Part shown: piece after piece, positions 8,703-17,641 of the stretch
How the letters are laid out: each line of letters opens with the position of its first letter
How positions within the stretch are numbered: position 1 is the stretch's first letter
From: Deltaproteobacteria bacterium
GTDB lineage: Bacteria > Myxococcota_A > UBA9160 > UBA6930
DNA length: 64,000 nucleotides
Assembly: GCA_016875395.1 (NCBI GenBank)
Contig: VGRF01000016.1
Location: 33,460-97,459 of the forward strand
Direction: 5' to 3'
Notes under the pieces: model-generated
Databases searched by the model: none
Seen by the model: only the letters and a program-made list of their open reading frames with translations
What the model was told of the DNA's origin: nothing
Translations under genes and position numbers: made by a program

Positions 8703-10136
8703 TCAAGACACGCGACGGAACGAGTCGCGCGCCTCGTCCGTGCGTCCTGTTCCGAACTGAATCCACGCGAGCGTGTCGGTGGCGGGCGCGAGGTTTTCGC
8801 TGTTTGGATCGAACAGCTCCTCCATGCAGCGCACGGCGCGTTCCGCGTGCGGCAACGCCTCCGCGAAACGTCTCTCGCGGCCGAGGGCGTACGCCACCTG
8901 GTTCGACGAAGCGCACAGGCGCATTTTCTCACTGAACGTGCGCGCAGGCTTCGCGGTGAGCTCGGCGTGCAGCGCGAGAGTGGGAGCCGGATCGCCGCGC
9001 TTGCTCGCGATGTGCGCCTGCGACCAGCGAACTTTGAGCGCGTCTTCGCGGCCGAATGCGCCGGCGCGCGTTGCGAGCTCGCTCGCGCGGACGAGCAAGC
9101 GGTCGGCTGCGTCGAGGTCGCCGAGCTCGGCCAACACGGCGGCCTCGGCCATCAGGGGGTCCGCGAGCTTGGGAGCGTCCGCGCCGCCAGTCTTTCGCAG
9201 CGCGGCCGCGGCGCGGTCGAGCGCCTCGAAGCCACCTTGCAGATCGCCCAGCGCGAAGCGGGCTTGTGCGAGCGCCCCGCCCGCGCTCGCCGCCATGTCG
9301 CTCTCGAGTCCCAGCAGCAGCTCGATCTGTTCGCGCGCGTTTCTCAGCGACTCTTCCGCGCGTTTGTGCTCACCGAGCGAGCTCTGCGCGATGCCGAGCA
9401 CCCACAGCACGGTCCCCTGCATCGCGCCGAGGGCGGTGCGCTTCGTCGCGAGCTCGAGCGCGTGCGAGATCGCTCCGAGGCCGAGCCTGGCCTCGCCCGC
9501 GTGCAGGTGAACCATCGCGAGGGTGATGTGCGCACTCACCACCATCGGATTCTCCGGCCCCAGCGCGGCGGTGAGCGTGTCGATCTGCGTCGAGGCGAGC
9601 AGGATCGCTCGTCGGGGATCTCGTGCAGCGACCGCGTCGACGTACTTGGCGCCGGCCTGCAGCGTGAGTTGGTGAGCCGCGCCGAAGCGCGCCTCGGCGC
9701 GCTCACGCGCAGCCGCCGCGAGCCGTTCGGCGCTCGCGGCATCTCCGGTGCGGCCCGCAATGTCGCTGCGGCGGAGGTTCACCTCGACCGCAACGCGCGT
9801 CGCGCCAGCGCCAGCGCTGTCCGCGAGCTGCTGGATCGACACGAGCAGGCCGTCCACCGCGTCCGCGTCTCCGCGCTCGATGAGCTTCTCCTGCAGGGAG
9901 TCGAGGGCTGCGCTCGTCTGGGCGAGACGCGGATCCGATTCCGCGAACAGCACCGCTTCGCGAAATGCGAGCAGGGTCTGCTCTCGCGCGGTGGTGAGAT
10001 CTCCGCTCGCCGTCGCCTTCTCGGCCTCGGCGCGCGCCTTTTCCCACACGTCGTGACGCGCGAATCTCTGTGGACTCTGCGCTAGCGCGTGGCTGCCCAC
10101 GAACAGCGCGAGAACCAGCCCAAGTCTCGCCTTCAT
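8703..10136 (-). CDS. exported TPR-repeat protein
   Basis: 477 aa. It has a signal peptide (MKARLGLVLALFVGSHALAQ, cut near AQS) and then about ten helical hairpins with TPR spacing, for example KATASGDLTTAREQTLLAFREA, ARFALGDLQGGFEALDRAAAAL and AYALGRERRFAEALPHAERA. Its partner is unknown; the next gene down is the remnant of a DUF3857/transglutaminase protein, so it may have worked with that protein at the envelope. It ends SFRRVS at 8703. The C-terminus may be slightly altered by the decay just downstream. Confidence 0.75.
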   Translation of the reverse strand: MKARLGLVLALFVGSHALAQSPQRFARHDVWEKARAEAEKATASGDLTTAREQTLLAFREAVLFAESDPRLAQTSAALDSLQEKLIERGDADAVDGLLVSIQQLADSAGAGATRVAVEVNLRRSDIAGRTGDAASAERLAAAARERAEARFGAAHQLTLQAGAKYVDAVAARDPRRAILLASTQIDTLTAALGPENPMVVSAHITLAMVHLHAGEARLGLGAISHALELATKRTALGAMQGTVLWVLGIAQSSLGEHKRAEESLRNAREQIELLLGLESDMAASAGGALAQARFALGDLQGGFEALDRAAAALRKTGGADAPKLADPLMAEAAVLAELGDLDAADRLLVRASELATRAGAFGREDALKVRWSQAHIASKRGDPAPTLALHAELTAKPARTFSEKMRLCASSNQVAYALGRERRFAEALPHAERAVRCMEELFDPNSENLAPATDTLAWIQFGTGRTDEARDSFRRVS

Positions 10137-10192
10137 CGTCGATCCCCTCAGCGCCTGGCCCGCGCTCTCGCGATGCTCTCCCGCCGCGCGAG

Positions 10193-10211
10193 CGAATCGC
10201 AACAAGATTCG
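10193..10211. promoter_or_regulatory. inverted repeat between divergent TPR and P450 genes
   Basis: CGAATC-N7-GATTCG, a perfect 6-bp inverted repeat in the 130-bp region that separates the minus-strand TPR gene from the plus-strand P450 gene. It could be an operator for a dimeric regulator or chance; no regulator gene is adjacent. Confidence 0.3.
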
Positions 10212-10266
10212 GGCTTCCTCTTCAGAGCCGCGTGTCACAAGCTCGCGGCTCGTTCCGGAGCCCCGC

Positions 10267-11478
10267 ATGAGCGCCGCCTTCGACCTCGCGACGATCGACA
10301 TCTACGACCCCGCGCAATACGAGACAGCGTTCCCGCACGAGAAGTTCGCGTTTCTGCGCGAGCACGCGCCGGTGCACTGGCACCCGACGCCGGACGGCAA
10401 CGGCTTCTGGCTGCTCTCGCGCCACGACGCGGTGATCGAGGCGTCGAGCGATCCACTCACGTTCAGCGCCGAGCTTGGCGGCGTCGTGATCGAGGACCTC
10501 GAGCCGCAGCGCCTCGCACAAATGCGCGGTCAGCTGCTCGCGATGGATCCGCCGAAGCACCGCGAGGTTCGGCGCAAGGTGCTGGTCGGCTTCACGCCGG
10601 GCCTGGTGGGACGCATGGAGCCGTTCCTGCGCGAGCGCGCGCGCGCCGTAATGACTTCGGCCGCGGAGAAGGGCGCGTGCGACTTCGTGCACGAGATGGC
10701 AGCGCAGCTTCCGCTGCAGGTGATCTGCGAGATCTTCGGAATTCCCGAGGTCGACCGCGGCTGGATCGTGGATGCGGCCGACCGCGTGATCGGGCGCGAC
10801 GATCACGAGCTCGATCCCGAACAGAACAATGGCCAGGCGAGCTTCAAGCTCGGCGCCTACGGCTTTCAGCTCGCCAGCGAGCGCCAGGGGAAGGGCGGCG
10901 CGGATCTGATCTCGCAGCTCGTGAACGCACCCGGCGACGCCGCGATCACGCCGGTCGAGTTCGCGAGCCTGTTCATCCAGCTATTCGTCGCGGGCAACGA
11001 GACGTCGCGCACGCTGCTCACGGGAACGCTGGTCGCGTTCACCGAGAATCCCGACTCGTACCGCGCGCTCGAGCGCGAGCCGCAGCTGCTCGAGACGGCG
11101 ATCGAGGAGATGCTGCGCTGGACGACGCCCGTGCACTACTTCCGCCGCACCGCGACGCGCGACATCGAGCTCCAGGGCCACAAGATCCGCGCGGGCCAGA
11201 AGGTGGTGCTGCACTACACGTCGGCAGACTTCGACGAGCGCGTGTTCGCCGAGCCGTTTCGCTTCGACATTCGCCGCGATCCGAACCCGCACCTCGCGTT
11301 CGGCTGGGGCGAGCACTTCTGCCTCGGCGCAAAGCTCGCGCGCCTCGAAGCGCGCGTGTTCTGGGAGGAGTTCTTCGCGCGCTTCCGCGGGTTCGAGCTG
11401 GTGGGCCCGGTGCGGCGCATGCGCTCGAACCTCAACAACTCGCACAAAGAGATCCGCGTGAGGCTGACGGTGCGGTAG
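10267..11478 (+). CDS. cytochrome P450
   Basis: 403 aa, a soluble bacterial class I P450. The I-helix is VAGNETSRTL near 241 (Glu-Thr acid/alcohol pair), the K-helix ExxR is EEMLRW, and the haem loop is FGWGEHFCLG with the ligand Cys near 351. The opening (DIYDPAQYETAFPHEKFAFLREHAPVHW) resembles the steroid and terpenoid hydroxylases of the CYP124/125/142 group, but no single subfamily can be named by eye. It needs a ferredoxin and reductase, neither of which is nearby. It is a single gene, convergent with the pantothenate kinase. Confidence 0.92.
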   Translation: MSAAFDLATIDIYDPAQYETAFPHEKFAFLREHAPVHWHPTPDGNGFWLLSRHDAVIEASSDPLTFSAELGGVVIEDLEPQRLAQMRGQLLAMDPPKHREVRRKVLVGFTPGLVGRMEPFLRERARAVMTSAAEKGACDFVHEMAAQLPLQVICEIFGIPEVDRGWIVDAADRVIGRDDHELDPEQNNGQASFKLGAYGFQLASERQGKGGADLISQLVNAPGDAAITPVEFASLFIQLFVAGNETSRTLLTGTLVAFTENPDSYRALEREPQLLETAIEEMLRWTTPVHYFRRTATRDIELQGHKIRAGQKVVLHYTSADFDERVFAEPFRFDIRRDPNPHLAFGWGEHFCLGAKLARLEARVFWEEFFARFRGFELVGPVRRMRSNLNNSHKEIRVRLTVR

Positions 11479-11510
11479 CGGCGCAGGTCCGGCCCGCGCG
11501 CCTACGCCGC
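11478..11510. terminator. hairpin between convergent P450 and pantothenate kinase genes
   Basis: GCGGCG and AGG pair with CCT and CGCCGC around a GC-rich loop, overlapping the two stop codons. No T-run on either side, so it is at best a weak bidirectional terminator. Confidence 0.35.
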
Positions 11511-12317
11511 AGCGAGCTCGAGCGCGCCTACTGCGCCGGCGTATTCGCCGCGCTCGAGGAAGATCGCGTCGCGACCGAAGGCGCTGGTGATTTGGTGGAG
11601 GACGCCGCACAGGCTCGGGTTCGCGCGCAGGGTGGAGCCGCCGAACACGATCTGGCGCAGGCCGTGCGGGGCCGCGAGGCCGGCGCAGATCAGCGCGACG
11701 TTCTCGCCGACGAGGCCCATGATCGCGCTCGCGACGTCTTCGGGCGCGGGCTTGTGGCCGTCGCGCAGTACGGGCTTGCCGAAGTTCGCAGCTGTTAGGT
11801 CGCCCGTGAGCGCGATCTCGCCGGGCCGGTAGATGTCGGAAACGAGCATGTCGACGTGGCGGCGGTCGCCCCGCGCAGCGAGCGCGCAGATCTGGTCGAA
11901 GCTCGCGCTGCCGAGCAGCAGCGCAGCGAGGCCCATCACGGTGCCGCCGCCGAGGGCGGTGCCGCCGACGCGGCTCACCGAGAGGCGGTCCGCGAGCATC
12001 GCGCTGGTGCCGGTGCCGACCGAAACGAGGAGGAACGGGTGGGGTGCGCTGCGGCCTTCGGCATCGAGCAGCGCGGTGGCGCCGGCGCCCCACGCGGCGA
12101 ACTCGTTCACGCGCACGGCTTCCGCGCCGAGCCGGCGGGACAGCTCGGAGGCGCCGCCTCCGGTGAGGCCGATCCGCCGCGGCGAGAGCTTTGCGACCAG
12201 CTTCTCGGCGTGCGCAGGATCACCGGCGGGCAACACCTCGTGCACCACCTCGCCGCCGCTGCGAATTGCCACTTTCGTGAGGCTCGCGCCCGAGTCGATG
12301 CCGACCGCGTCCACCAT
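11502..12317 (-). CDS. coaW: type II pantothenate kinase
   Basis: 271 aa, actin-like ATPase fold of the eukaryotic/staphylococcal type II pantothenate kinases. Visible are the phosphate loop VGIDSGASLTKVAIR, GLTGGGASEL, VSVGTGTSAML, GGTALGGGTVMGLA (a family hallmark) and IVFGGSTLRANP near the C-terminus. It catalyses ATP-dependent phosphorylation of pantothenate, the first step of CoA synthesis; type II enzymes are usually not inhibited by free CoA. The ATG at 12317 has GGAGCGG upstream. It is divergent from the gspA-like gene. Confidence 0.9.
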   Translation of the reverse strand: MVDAVGIDSGASLTKVAIRSGGEVVHEVLPAGDPAHAEKLVAKLSPRRIGLTGGGASELSRRLGAEAVRVNEFAAWGAGATALLDAEGRSAPHPFLLVSVGTGTSAMLADRLSVSRVGGTALGGGTVMGLAALLLGSASFDQICALAARGDRRHVDMLVSDIYRPGEIALTGDLTAANFGKPVLRDGHKPAPEDVASAIMGLVGENVALICAGLAAPHGLRQIVFGGSTLRANPSLCGVLHQITSAFGRDAIFLERGEYAGAVGALELAAA

Positions 12318-12437
12318 TGCGCCGACCGCTCCCGATCTGAGTCCGACCCGATTCAGCTTCGCTCGCGAGGCGTCACAATTCGGTGTCGGCTGATTGCGCC
12401 GCTGATATACCTCGGATTCTTCGCAGCGCGGGGCGCC

Positions 12438-14141
12438 ATGTATACCCAGTTCTACGGCCTGCGTGAGAAGCCTTTCACGCTGAGTCCCGATCCGAAGTAC
12501 CTGTTCCTGTCGGACTCGCACCGCGAGGCGCTCGCGCATCTGCTCTACGGCATCGAGCAGGGCGAGGGCTTCATCGCGGTGACCGGCGAAGTCGGCACGG
12601 GTAAGACCACGCTCTGCCGCACGCTGCTCGACCGGCTCGACCCGAGCACCGAGGTCGCATTCGTGTTCAACCCGCCGCTCAGCGGGATGGAGCTGCTGCA
12701 GGCGATCCATCACGAGCTCGGCCTGCTCGGCGGCGAAGCGACGCGCCAGGAGCTGACCGAGGAGCTGAACCAGTTCCTGCTCGAGAAGAAGGCGCAGGGT
12801 CGGCGCGTGCTGCTGATCATCGACGAGGCGCAGAACCTCGAGCGCGACGCGCTCGAGCAGGTGCGCTTGTTAGGCAACCTCGAGACGAGCACGGCGAAGC
12901 TGATCCAGATCATCCTGCTCGGGCAGCCCGAGCTCGACGCGAAGCTCGAGTCGACCGATCTCCGGCAGCTGCGCCAGCGCATCACGGTGCGCTGGCGGCT
13001 CGCGCCCCTGAACGCGGCGGAGACGCGCGAGTACGTGACGCATCGCCTCAAGGTCGCCGGCGCGGCGCGCGAGCTGTTCACCGAGCTCGCGACCCGCGAG
13101 GTGCACCGCCGCTCGCGCGGCATCCCGCGCGTGATCAATCTGCTGTGCGACCGAGCGCTGCTCGCAGGTTTTGCCGCGCAGTCGCAGTCGATCGGCCTCG
13201 GTCTCGTCTCGCAGGTGGAGAAGGAGATCGCGGGACCGCCGAAGGGCGGCAGCTACTTCGCGAGCTGGCGCGATCGCTTCGTAGTGCGCCCTGACTTGCT
13301 CGTGGCGGCGCTCGTGGGCGCGGCGGCCGTGGCGCTCGCGCTCGGGATCGCGCTCAGCGCGGGCTGGCTGCGCGGTGACGCGAAGGAGGCGCCGCCCGAT
13401 GTCGCGGCCGGAGCGCGAGAGGAGCGGGTGGCCGAGCCCCGGCGAGCACTCGAGCTGCCGGAGGTGTCGTCGCCGCCGCCCGCCGAGCCGCGCGTGAATC
13501 TCGCCGAGGCGCTCGCGCGGCTCTCGCCCGCCGCGACGGGTGCCGCGAGCTTCGACGCGCTGCTCGAAGCCTGGGGTGAGCCGCGCGCGGGCGCGGACGT
13601 GCTCTCGATCGGGCAGGTGCAGGATCAGCTGCGCGCGCGCTGGTTCTCCGTGATCGCCCTCGTGAGCAGCGACCTCGACGCGCTGCGCAAGATCGATCGC
13701 CCTGCGCTGCTCATGCTGAAGGCGCTCGACGGCGCGGCGCGGCCGGTACTGCTGGAGCGCATCGATGCGGACTCCGCACGGTTGCGCGGGCTCGCCTTCG
13801 AGGGCTCGGCAAGCGTGCCCCTCAGCGACCTCGCGGCGCACTGGGATCGCACGGCGTACGTCGCATGGCGGAACTCGGCGCAGCTGCCGGAGCTGCTCGT
13901 ACGAGGCGAGCAGACCGAAGCGGTGATCTGGCTGCAGAACGCGCTCACGCAGCTGGGACTCTTCGCGGGGGGCGCCACGGGCCGCTTCGACGCGGAGACT
14001 GCGCGTGCCGTACGCGCTTTCCAGCGCGCACAGGGAATCGCGCCTGACGCAGCGGTGGGGCCGTTCACGCAGCTGATGCTCTACGGGGCGCTGCCGGAGT
14101 CTGGCGCGCCGTCGCCGCGTCTCGCGGAGCCCGCGGCGTGA
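12438..14141 (+). CDS. gspA: GspA/ExeA-like AAA ATPase with C-terminal peptidoglycan-binding domain
   Basis: 567 aa. It has the family opening FYGLREKPFTLSPDPKYLFLS, Walker A TGEVGTGKTT near 55 and Walker B LLIIDEAQNL. There is a single transmembrane helix near residues 290-315 (LLVAALVGAAAVALALGIAL), a periplasmic proline-rich stretch and a C-terminal PG_binding_1 domain (AVIWLQNALTQLGLF ... TARAVRAFQRAQGI). GspA with GspB remodels peptidoglycan to let the type II secretin assemble. The overlapping gspB-like gene supports GspA over the similar XrtA-associated ATPase. Confidence 0.85.
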   Translation: MYTQFYGLREKPFTLSPDPKYLFLSDSHREALAHLLYGIEQGEGFIAVTGEVGTGKTTLCRTLLDRLDPSTEVAFVFNPPLSGMELLQAIHHELGLLGGEATRQELTEELNQFLLEKKAQGRRVLLIIDEAQNLERDALEQVRLLGNLETSTAKLIQIILLGQPELDAKLESTDLRQLRQRITVRWRLAPLNAAETREYVTHRLKVAGAARELFTELATREVHRRSRGIPRVINLLCDRALLAGFAAQSQSIGLGLVSQVEKEIAGPPKGGSYFASWRDRFVVRPDLLVAALVGAAAVALALGIALSAGWLRGDAKEAPPDVAAGAREERVAEPRRALELPEVSSPPPAEPRVNLAEALARLSPAATGAASFDALLEAWGEPRAGADVLSIGQVQDQLRARWFSVIALVSSDLDALRKIDRPALLMLKALDGAARPVLLERIDADSARLRGLAFEGSASVPLSDLAAHWDRTAYVAWRNSAQLPELLVRGEQTEAVIWLQNALTQLGLFAGGATGRFDAETARAVRAFQRAQGIAPDAAVGPFTQLMLYGALPESGAPSPRLAEPAA

Positions 14142-15058
14142 GCACGATCCTGAAGGCGCTGAAGCGCCTCGACGAGGAGCGCCGCGCCGAGGCGGGGCCG
14201 AAGACGCTCGGAGAGCAGGTCCTCGCTGGCGCTAGCGCCCCGCGCGCGACGGCCGCCCGCCCTAACAAACGCATCGCGATCGCCGCTGGCATCGGGCTCT
14301 GCCTGCTCGGCGGCGCCGCATACTTCGTGGCGACGAGCGACCCCGCGCCGACGCCCGCGCCCGCATCGCCACCAGCGGCAACCCGTTCGCCGGAGGAAAT
14401 GGCCGCGGCGGTCGCGCGGGCGGAGCCCGATGCGCTCCCGCGGCGCGGCGCGCCACTCGCTGGCGACGAGATCGACGCCGACGTGCGAAGGCAGCTCGCC
14501 GCGAGGGAGGTGCGGGATGCGACAGCGGCGCAAGCGAGCTCGACTCTTCCGGCGGCGGGCCACCAACCGGAGCCGCGGGTGGGCGCCGAGATCCCGCCAG
14601 AGACGCGACTGGAGGAGCAGCGCGCGCGTGCGGAAGCGCTGCGCCGCCTCGCGGCGCGCCGTGCAGGAGCAGAGCCGGCGCGAGACGGCGTAACAACTCA
14701 CGATGCGCCTGCGCGGAGCGTGTCGCCGGCGCTGCCGGATCCGCCGCGCGATGCTCCGATCGCGCGCGCGGAGCCGGTTCGCGACAAGCCGGCGCCTCCC
14801 GCGCCCGCGCAAAGCCCGGAGCCCGAGCTGCCGGCGCCTGCTGCTGCGACCAGCCCCCCGCCTGCGCTGGTCGTCGAGCGCACGCAGTGGCACCCCGCCG
14901 CCGAGAAGCGCAGCGCGTGGGTGAGCGCCGGCGGCGAGACGCGCGAGCTGCGCGAAGGCGACGTGATCGAGGGCGCGATCGTTCGGGAGATCCGCCCTTC
15001 GAGCGTGCTGTTCGCGTTCGAGGGCGAAGAGCTGAAGCGCGGAGTCGGCGAACGCTGA
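14138..15058 (+). CDS. gspB: GspB-like general secretion pathway protein
   Basis: 306 aa. It opens with STILKALKRLDEERRAE, a cytoplasmic motif shared by GspB/MshK-type proteins, then has one membrane span (IAIAAGIGLCLLGGAAYFV), a long Pro/Ala-rich periplasmic linker, and a small C-terminal beta domain (SAWVSAGGETRELREGDVIE ... SSVLFAFEGEELKRGV) that fits the T2SSB (PF16537) pattern. The GTG start overlaps the gspA stop (GTGA), so the pair should be co-translated. No other gsp gene is in the window. Confidence 0.8.
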   Translation: MSTILKALKRLDEERRAEAGPKTLGEQVLAGASAPRATAARPNKRIAIAAGIGLCLLGGAAYFVATSDPAPTPAPASPPAATRSPEEMAAAVARAEPDALPRRGAPLAGDEIDADVRRQLAAREVRDATAAQASSTLPAAGHQPEPRVGAEIPPETRLEEQRARAEALRRLAARRAGAEPARDGVTTHDAPARSVSPALPDPPRDAPIARAEPVRDKPAPPAPAQSPEPELPAPAAATSPPPALVVERTQWHPAAEKRSAWVSAGGETRELREGDVIEGAIVREIRPSSVLFAFEGEELKRGVGER

Positions 15059-15062
15059 TCGC

Positions 15063-15194
15063 TCAGCCCGCGCGCCAGCGCCGCCTCACCGCGCGCGTGT
15101 CCGGCTGTCCCGCGCGCTCCCAGAGGACCCACAGCGCACGTTCGACGTCGAGCCGAAAGATCGGGTCCGCGCGGTCGAACGAGGCGAAGCGCAC
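15063..15194 (-). CDS. small ORF downstream of the DUF4097 gene
   Basis: A frame with strong GC3 coding bias reads VRFASFDRADPIFRLDVERA then LWVLWERAGQPDTRAVRRRW. It is open up to 15239 but has no ATG; a GTG gives 43 aa. It follows the DUF4097 gene directly and could be its translationally coupled partner or the tail of an older, longer gene. Function unknown. Confidence 0.35.
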   Translation of the reverse strand: MRFASFDRADPIFRLDVERALWVLWERAGQPDTRAVRRRWRAG

Positions 15195-15237
15195 CGCGGC
15201 TTGAACGCGCGCCCGGAGAGCGCGAGCCGGCGCCAGC

Positions 15238-16116
15238 TCACTTCAGCGAGATGCTGCCGTTGCTCGCGCGCAGCTTGATCGGTGCGCCGCCGCGGCCGAG
15301 CGTGCACTTGAGGCGGCCGTCCTTCTCTTGCGGAGCGCACGGCATTTCGCGCTGTGCGCGGATCACGCCGTTGTCGACGCGAATGTCGACATCGCCGTCG
15401 ACCTGCTCCGGCAGATCGAGCTCGATGCGGCCGTTGCTCGTGGCGAGCACGATGCCCTGCGCGTCCACGCTCGCGAGCTGGCACCAGATCGCCCCGTTCG
15501 AGGTCGCTGCGTCGACCGAGCCTTTGTGTTCGTGCAGATCGATCTTGCCGTTCGACGAGCGCGCCACGATGCGTCCGCAGATGCAATCGGCGTGCACGCG
15601 CGCGTTCGAGGTGTGCACTTCGACGTCGCCGACGATGTCGGCCACGCGTACCGGTCCGTTGCTCGAGTGCGCACGCAGCGGAGCGCGCAGCCCGGAGACG
15701 TGCACCGTGCCGTTGGAGCTGTTCACGCTCACGCGCGTCGCACGCGGCACGCGCACCTCGAGGTCGGCCTTGCCCCGTAACAAGAAGCGGCCCGGCACGT
15801 CGACCTCGACCACGAGCTCTCCGCTCACGTCGCGCGCGGTGACCTTGATCTCGTCAGCGCGGCGTGCCGCGTCTTCGAGCGATTCGCCGCGCGCTGCGCG
15901 CGTGATCTTCAGCGCGACGTCGCTGCGCTCTTCGCCGATCACCTGCGTGCGCCCGTTCTCGTTCTCGATCGCGAGGCCGCCGCGGGGCGCCGGCAGCATG
16001 CGCGTCTCTTCGAGCTCCGCGCGCTCGCGCCACGGGATGCCTTGCAGCAGCGAGCGCAGGAACCCGCCGAAGCGCGACGAACCCTCACCATCGTGTTCGT
16101 CGCGCTGCCAGCTCAC
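15238..16116 (-). CDS. DUF4097-type beta-helix protein (putative adhesin family)
   Basis: 292 aa. The second half is a run of short repeats with the periodic motif SSNG/TSNG (VNSSNGTVHVSGL, AHSSNGPVRVADI, VHTSNARVHADCI, ARSSNGKIDLHEH, AATSNGAIWCQLA, LATSNGRIELDLP, LRASNGSISLK), one turn about every 18-20 residues. This is the signature of the DUF4097/DUF4098 right-handed beta-helix. No signal peptide is seen, so it may be cytoplasmic. The GTG start overlaps the sirtuin stop. Such proteins often accompany membrane or anti-sigma genes; the role is unknown. Confidence 0.75.
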   Translation of the reverse strand: MSWQRDEHDGEGSSRFGGFLRSLLQGIPWRERAELEETRMLPAPRGGLAIENENGRTQVIGEERSDVALKITRAARGESLEDAARRADEIKVTARDVSGELVVEVDVPGRFLLRGKADLEVRVPRATRVSVNSSNGTVHVSGLRAPLRAHSSNGPVRVADIVGDVEVHTSNARVHADCICGRIVARSSNGKIDLHEHKGSVDAATSNGAIWCQLASVDAQGIVLATSNGRIELDLPEQVDGDVDIRVDNGVIRAQREMPCAPQEKDGRLKCTLGRGGAPIKLRASNGSISLK

Positions 16117-16922
16117 GACTGCGTCCCCCGCGCGTGCTCGACCAGCCGCGTGAGCACCGCGCCGCCGGGGCCCTGCAGCGAAACGCTCGCGTACGGCGTG
16201 AACTCGCTCTCGTACGGGTTCACCTCGATCGCGTTTCCGCCGCGCCGCAGCACGTCCATCGGAAACTCGGCCGCGGGGTACACGGTCGCCGACGTGCCGA
16301 TCACGAGAATGCAGTTCGCGCGCTCGACGGCGGCGATGCAGGCGCGCAGCGTTCGCGGCGGAATCGGCTCGCCGAAGCTCACGGTGTCGGCCTTCACGAT
16401 GCCGCCACACTCGGGACAGAGCGGCGGCAGGTTATCAGGGTCGACCGTGATCGCGCGCGGATGGAAGCGCGTGTGGCAGCCGAGGCAGCGCAGCCAATGG
16501 TGATTCCCGTGGATCTCGAGCAGCCCGCGCTGGCCGGCTTGGCCGTGCAGGTCGTCCACGTTCTGCGTGATGACGGTGTCGAGCAGGTCCATCTCTTCGA
16601 GTGCGACGAGCGCGCGGTGGCCCGCATTCGGCTTCGCGGCGCCGAGCGTCTCGGCGAGCCCGATCGCCCAGGGCTCCTTCGGGTTCAGGCGCTCGCGCCA
16701 CGCCTTCGCGGGATCGCGCATGAAGCGCTGGTAGCCGTCGAGCGGCGGCTCGCCGTACTTCGTCCAGAGCCCGCCAGGACCGCGGAAGGGAGGAATGCCG
16801 CTCTCGACGGAGAGCCCGGCGCCGGTGAGCGCCACGACCGAGCGAGCCGCGCGCAGCATGCGCGCCGCCTGCGCGATGCGCGCATCGAGCTCGGGCGTGA
16901 GCGTGAAGTCGTCGCTGCTCAT
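16113..16922 (-). CDS. Sir2-family NAD-dependent protein deacylase (sirtuin)
   Basis: 269 aa. It has the NAD-binding motif LTGAGLSVESGIPPFRGPGG near 34, TQNVDDLHGQAG, the catalytic His in EIHGNHHWLRC, a zinc site of two C-x2-C pairs (CLGC and CPEC), and VIGTSATVYPAAEF near the C-terminus. It removes acyl groups from lysines with consumption of NAD. Its ATG overlaps the rhomboid stop and its stop overlaps the DUF4097 start, so the three genes form one coupled operon. Confidence 0.9.
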   Translation of the reverse strand: MSSDDFTLTPELDARIAQAARMLRAARSVVALTGAGLSVESGIPPFRGPGGLWTKYGEPPLDGYQRFMRDPAKAWRERLNPKEPWAIGLAETLGAAKPNAGHRALVALEEMDLLDTVITQNVDDLHGQAGQRGLLEIHGNHHWLRCLGCHTRFHPRAITVDPDNLPPLCPECGGIVKADTVSFGEPIPPRTLRACIAAVERANCILVIGTSATVYPAAEFPMDVLRRGGNAIEVNPYESEFTPYASVSLQGPGGAVLTRLVEHARGTQS

Positions 16923-17611
16923 CAGTGGTACTGCCTGCGGCGGCGCTCGTCGTCGCCGTCGAGCGCGCGCAGCTTCTTGCGCATGCGCCAGCGGCGGAAC
17001 TTGTACTGCAGCTGCGAGATCGTGATGCCCGCATCGCCACTGCCCGCGAGAAGCGCGAGGCCGACGAGCACGCCGCCGAGGTGGCCGACGTGGCTCACGC
17101 CCGGCGTCGCGAAGATCAGGTCCATGAGGAACAGGAACGGAATCAGATAGAGCGCGCGCAGCGGGATCGGCGGGATGATCAGAAGAATCCGGCGATCGGG
17201 CCAGGTGAGCGAGTGCGCGAGCAGCACCGCGTAGATCGCGCCCGATGCGCCGAGCGTCATCGTCGATCCCGAGAGGCCGAGGTAGAAGAGCGCGCCCTGC
17301 CAGAGCGCGATGATCATGCCCGCGCCGGTGCCAGTGATTAGGTAGTACCGCAGGAACTTCTCGGTTCCCCACGCGCTCGCGATCTCGCTGCCGAACATCC
17401 AGAGCATCAGCAGGTTCGCGACGAGGTGCCAAGGGCCGCCGTGCACCCACATGTACGTGAAGAGCCGCCACACCTGGCCGTGCTCCCACACGAGCTGCGG
17501 CTCGACGTACATGAACGCGGCGATGCCGAAGCCTTGCGCGAGGAAGAGGGCGACGTGCACGCCGAGCAGCCACTTGATCACGTCGGGCGTGTGCGCCGGC
17601 CCGAATCGCAT
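16922..17611 (-). CDS. rhomboid-family intramembrane serine protease
   Basis: 229 aa from the ATG at 17611. It has six or more hydrophobic spans. Rhomboid hallmarks are all present: the L1 loop Arg/Trp region (WRLFTYMWVHGG), H-x-x-x-N (HLVANLLMLWMFG), the catalytic Ser in GASGAIYAVLL, and the partner His in SHVGHLGGVLVG. The tail is cytoplasmic and very basic (FRRWRMRKKLRALDGDDERR). It cleaves membrane proteins within the bilayer. A longer start at 17677 is possible but reads like untranslated leader. Confidence 0.9.
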   Translation of the reverse strand: MRFGPAHTPDVIKWLLGVHVALFLAQGFGIAAFMYVEPQLVWEHGQVWRLFTYMWVHGGPWHLVANLLMLWMFGSEIASAWGTEKFLRYYLITGTGAGMIIALWQGALFYLGLSGSTMTLGASGAIYAVLLAHSLTWPDRRILLIIPPIPLRALYLIPFLFLMDLIFATPGVSHVGHLGGVLVGLALLAGSGDAGITISQLQYKFRRWRMRKKLRALDGDDERRRRQYH

Positions 17612-17641
17612 CTGTGCGCCGCCTCGTCCGTACACGCGTCT

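Noticed and set aside
12438..14141. XrtA-associated ATPase (exosortase system) instead of GspA
   Set aside because: The N-terminus fits both, and a PEP-CTERM protein is in the window, but the peptidoglycan-binding domain and the overlapping gspB-like gene favour GspA.
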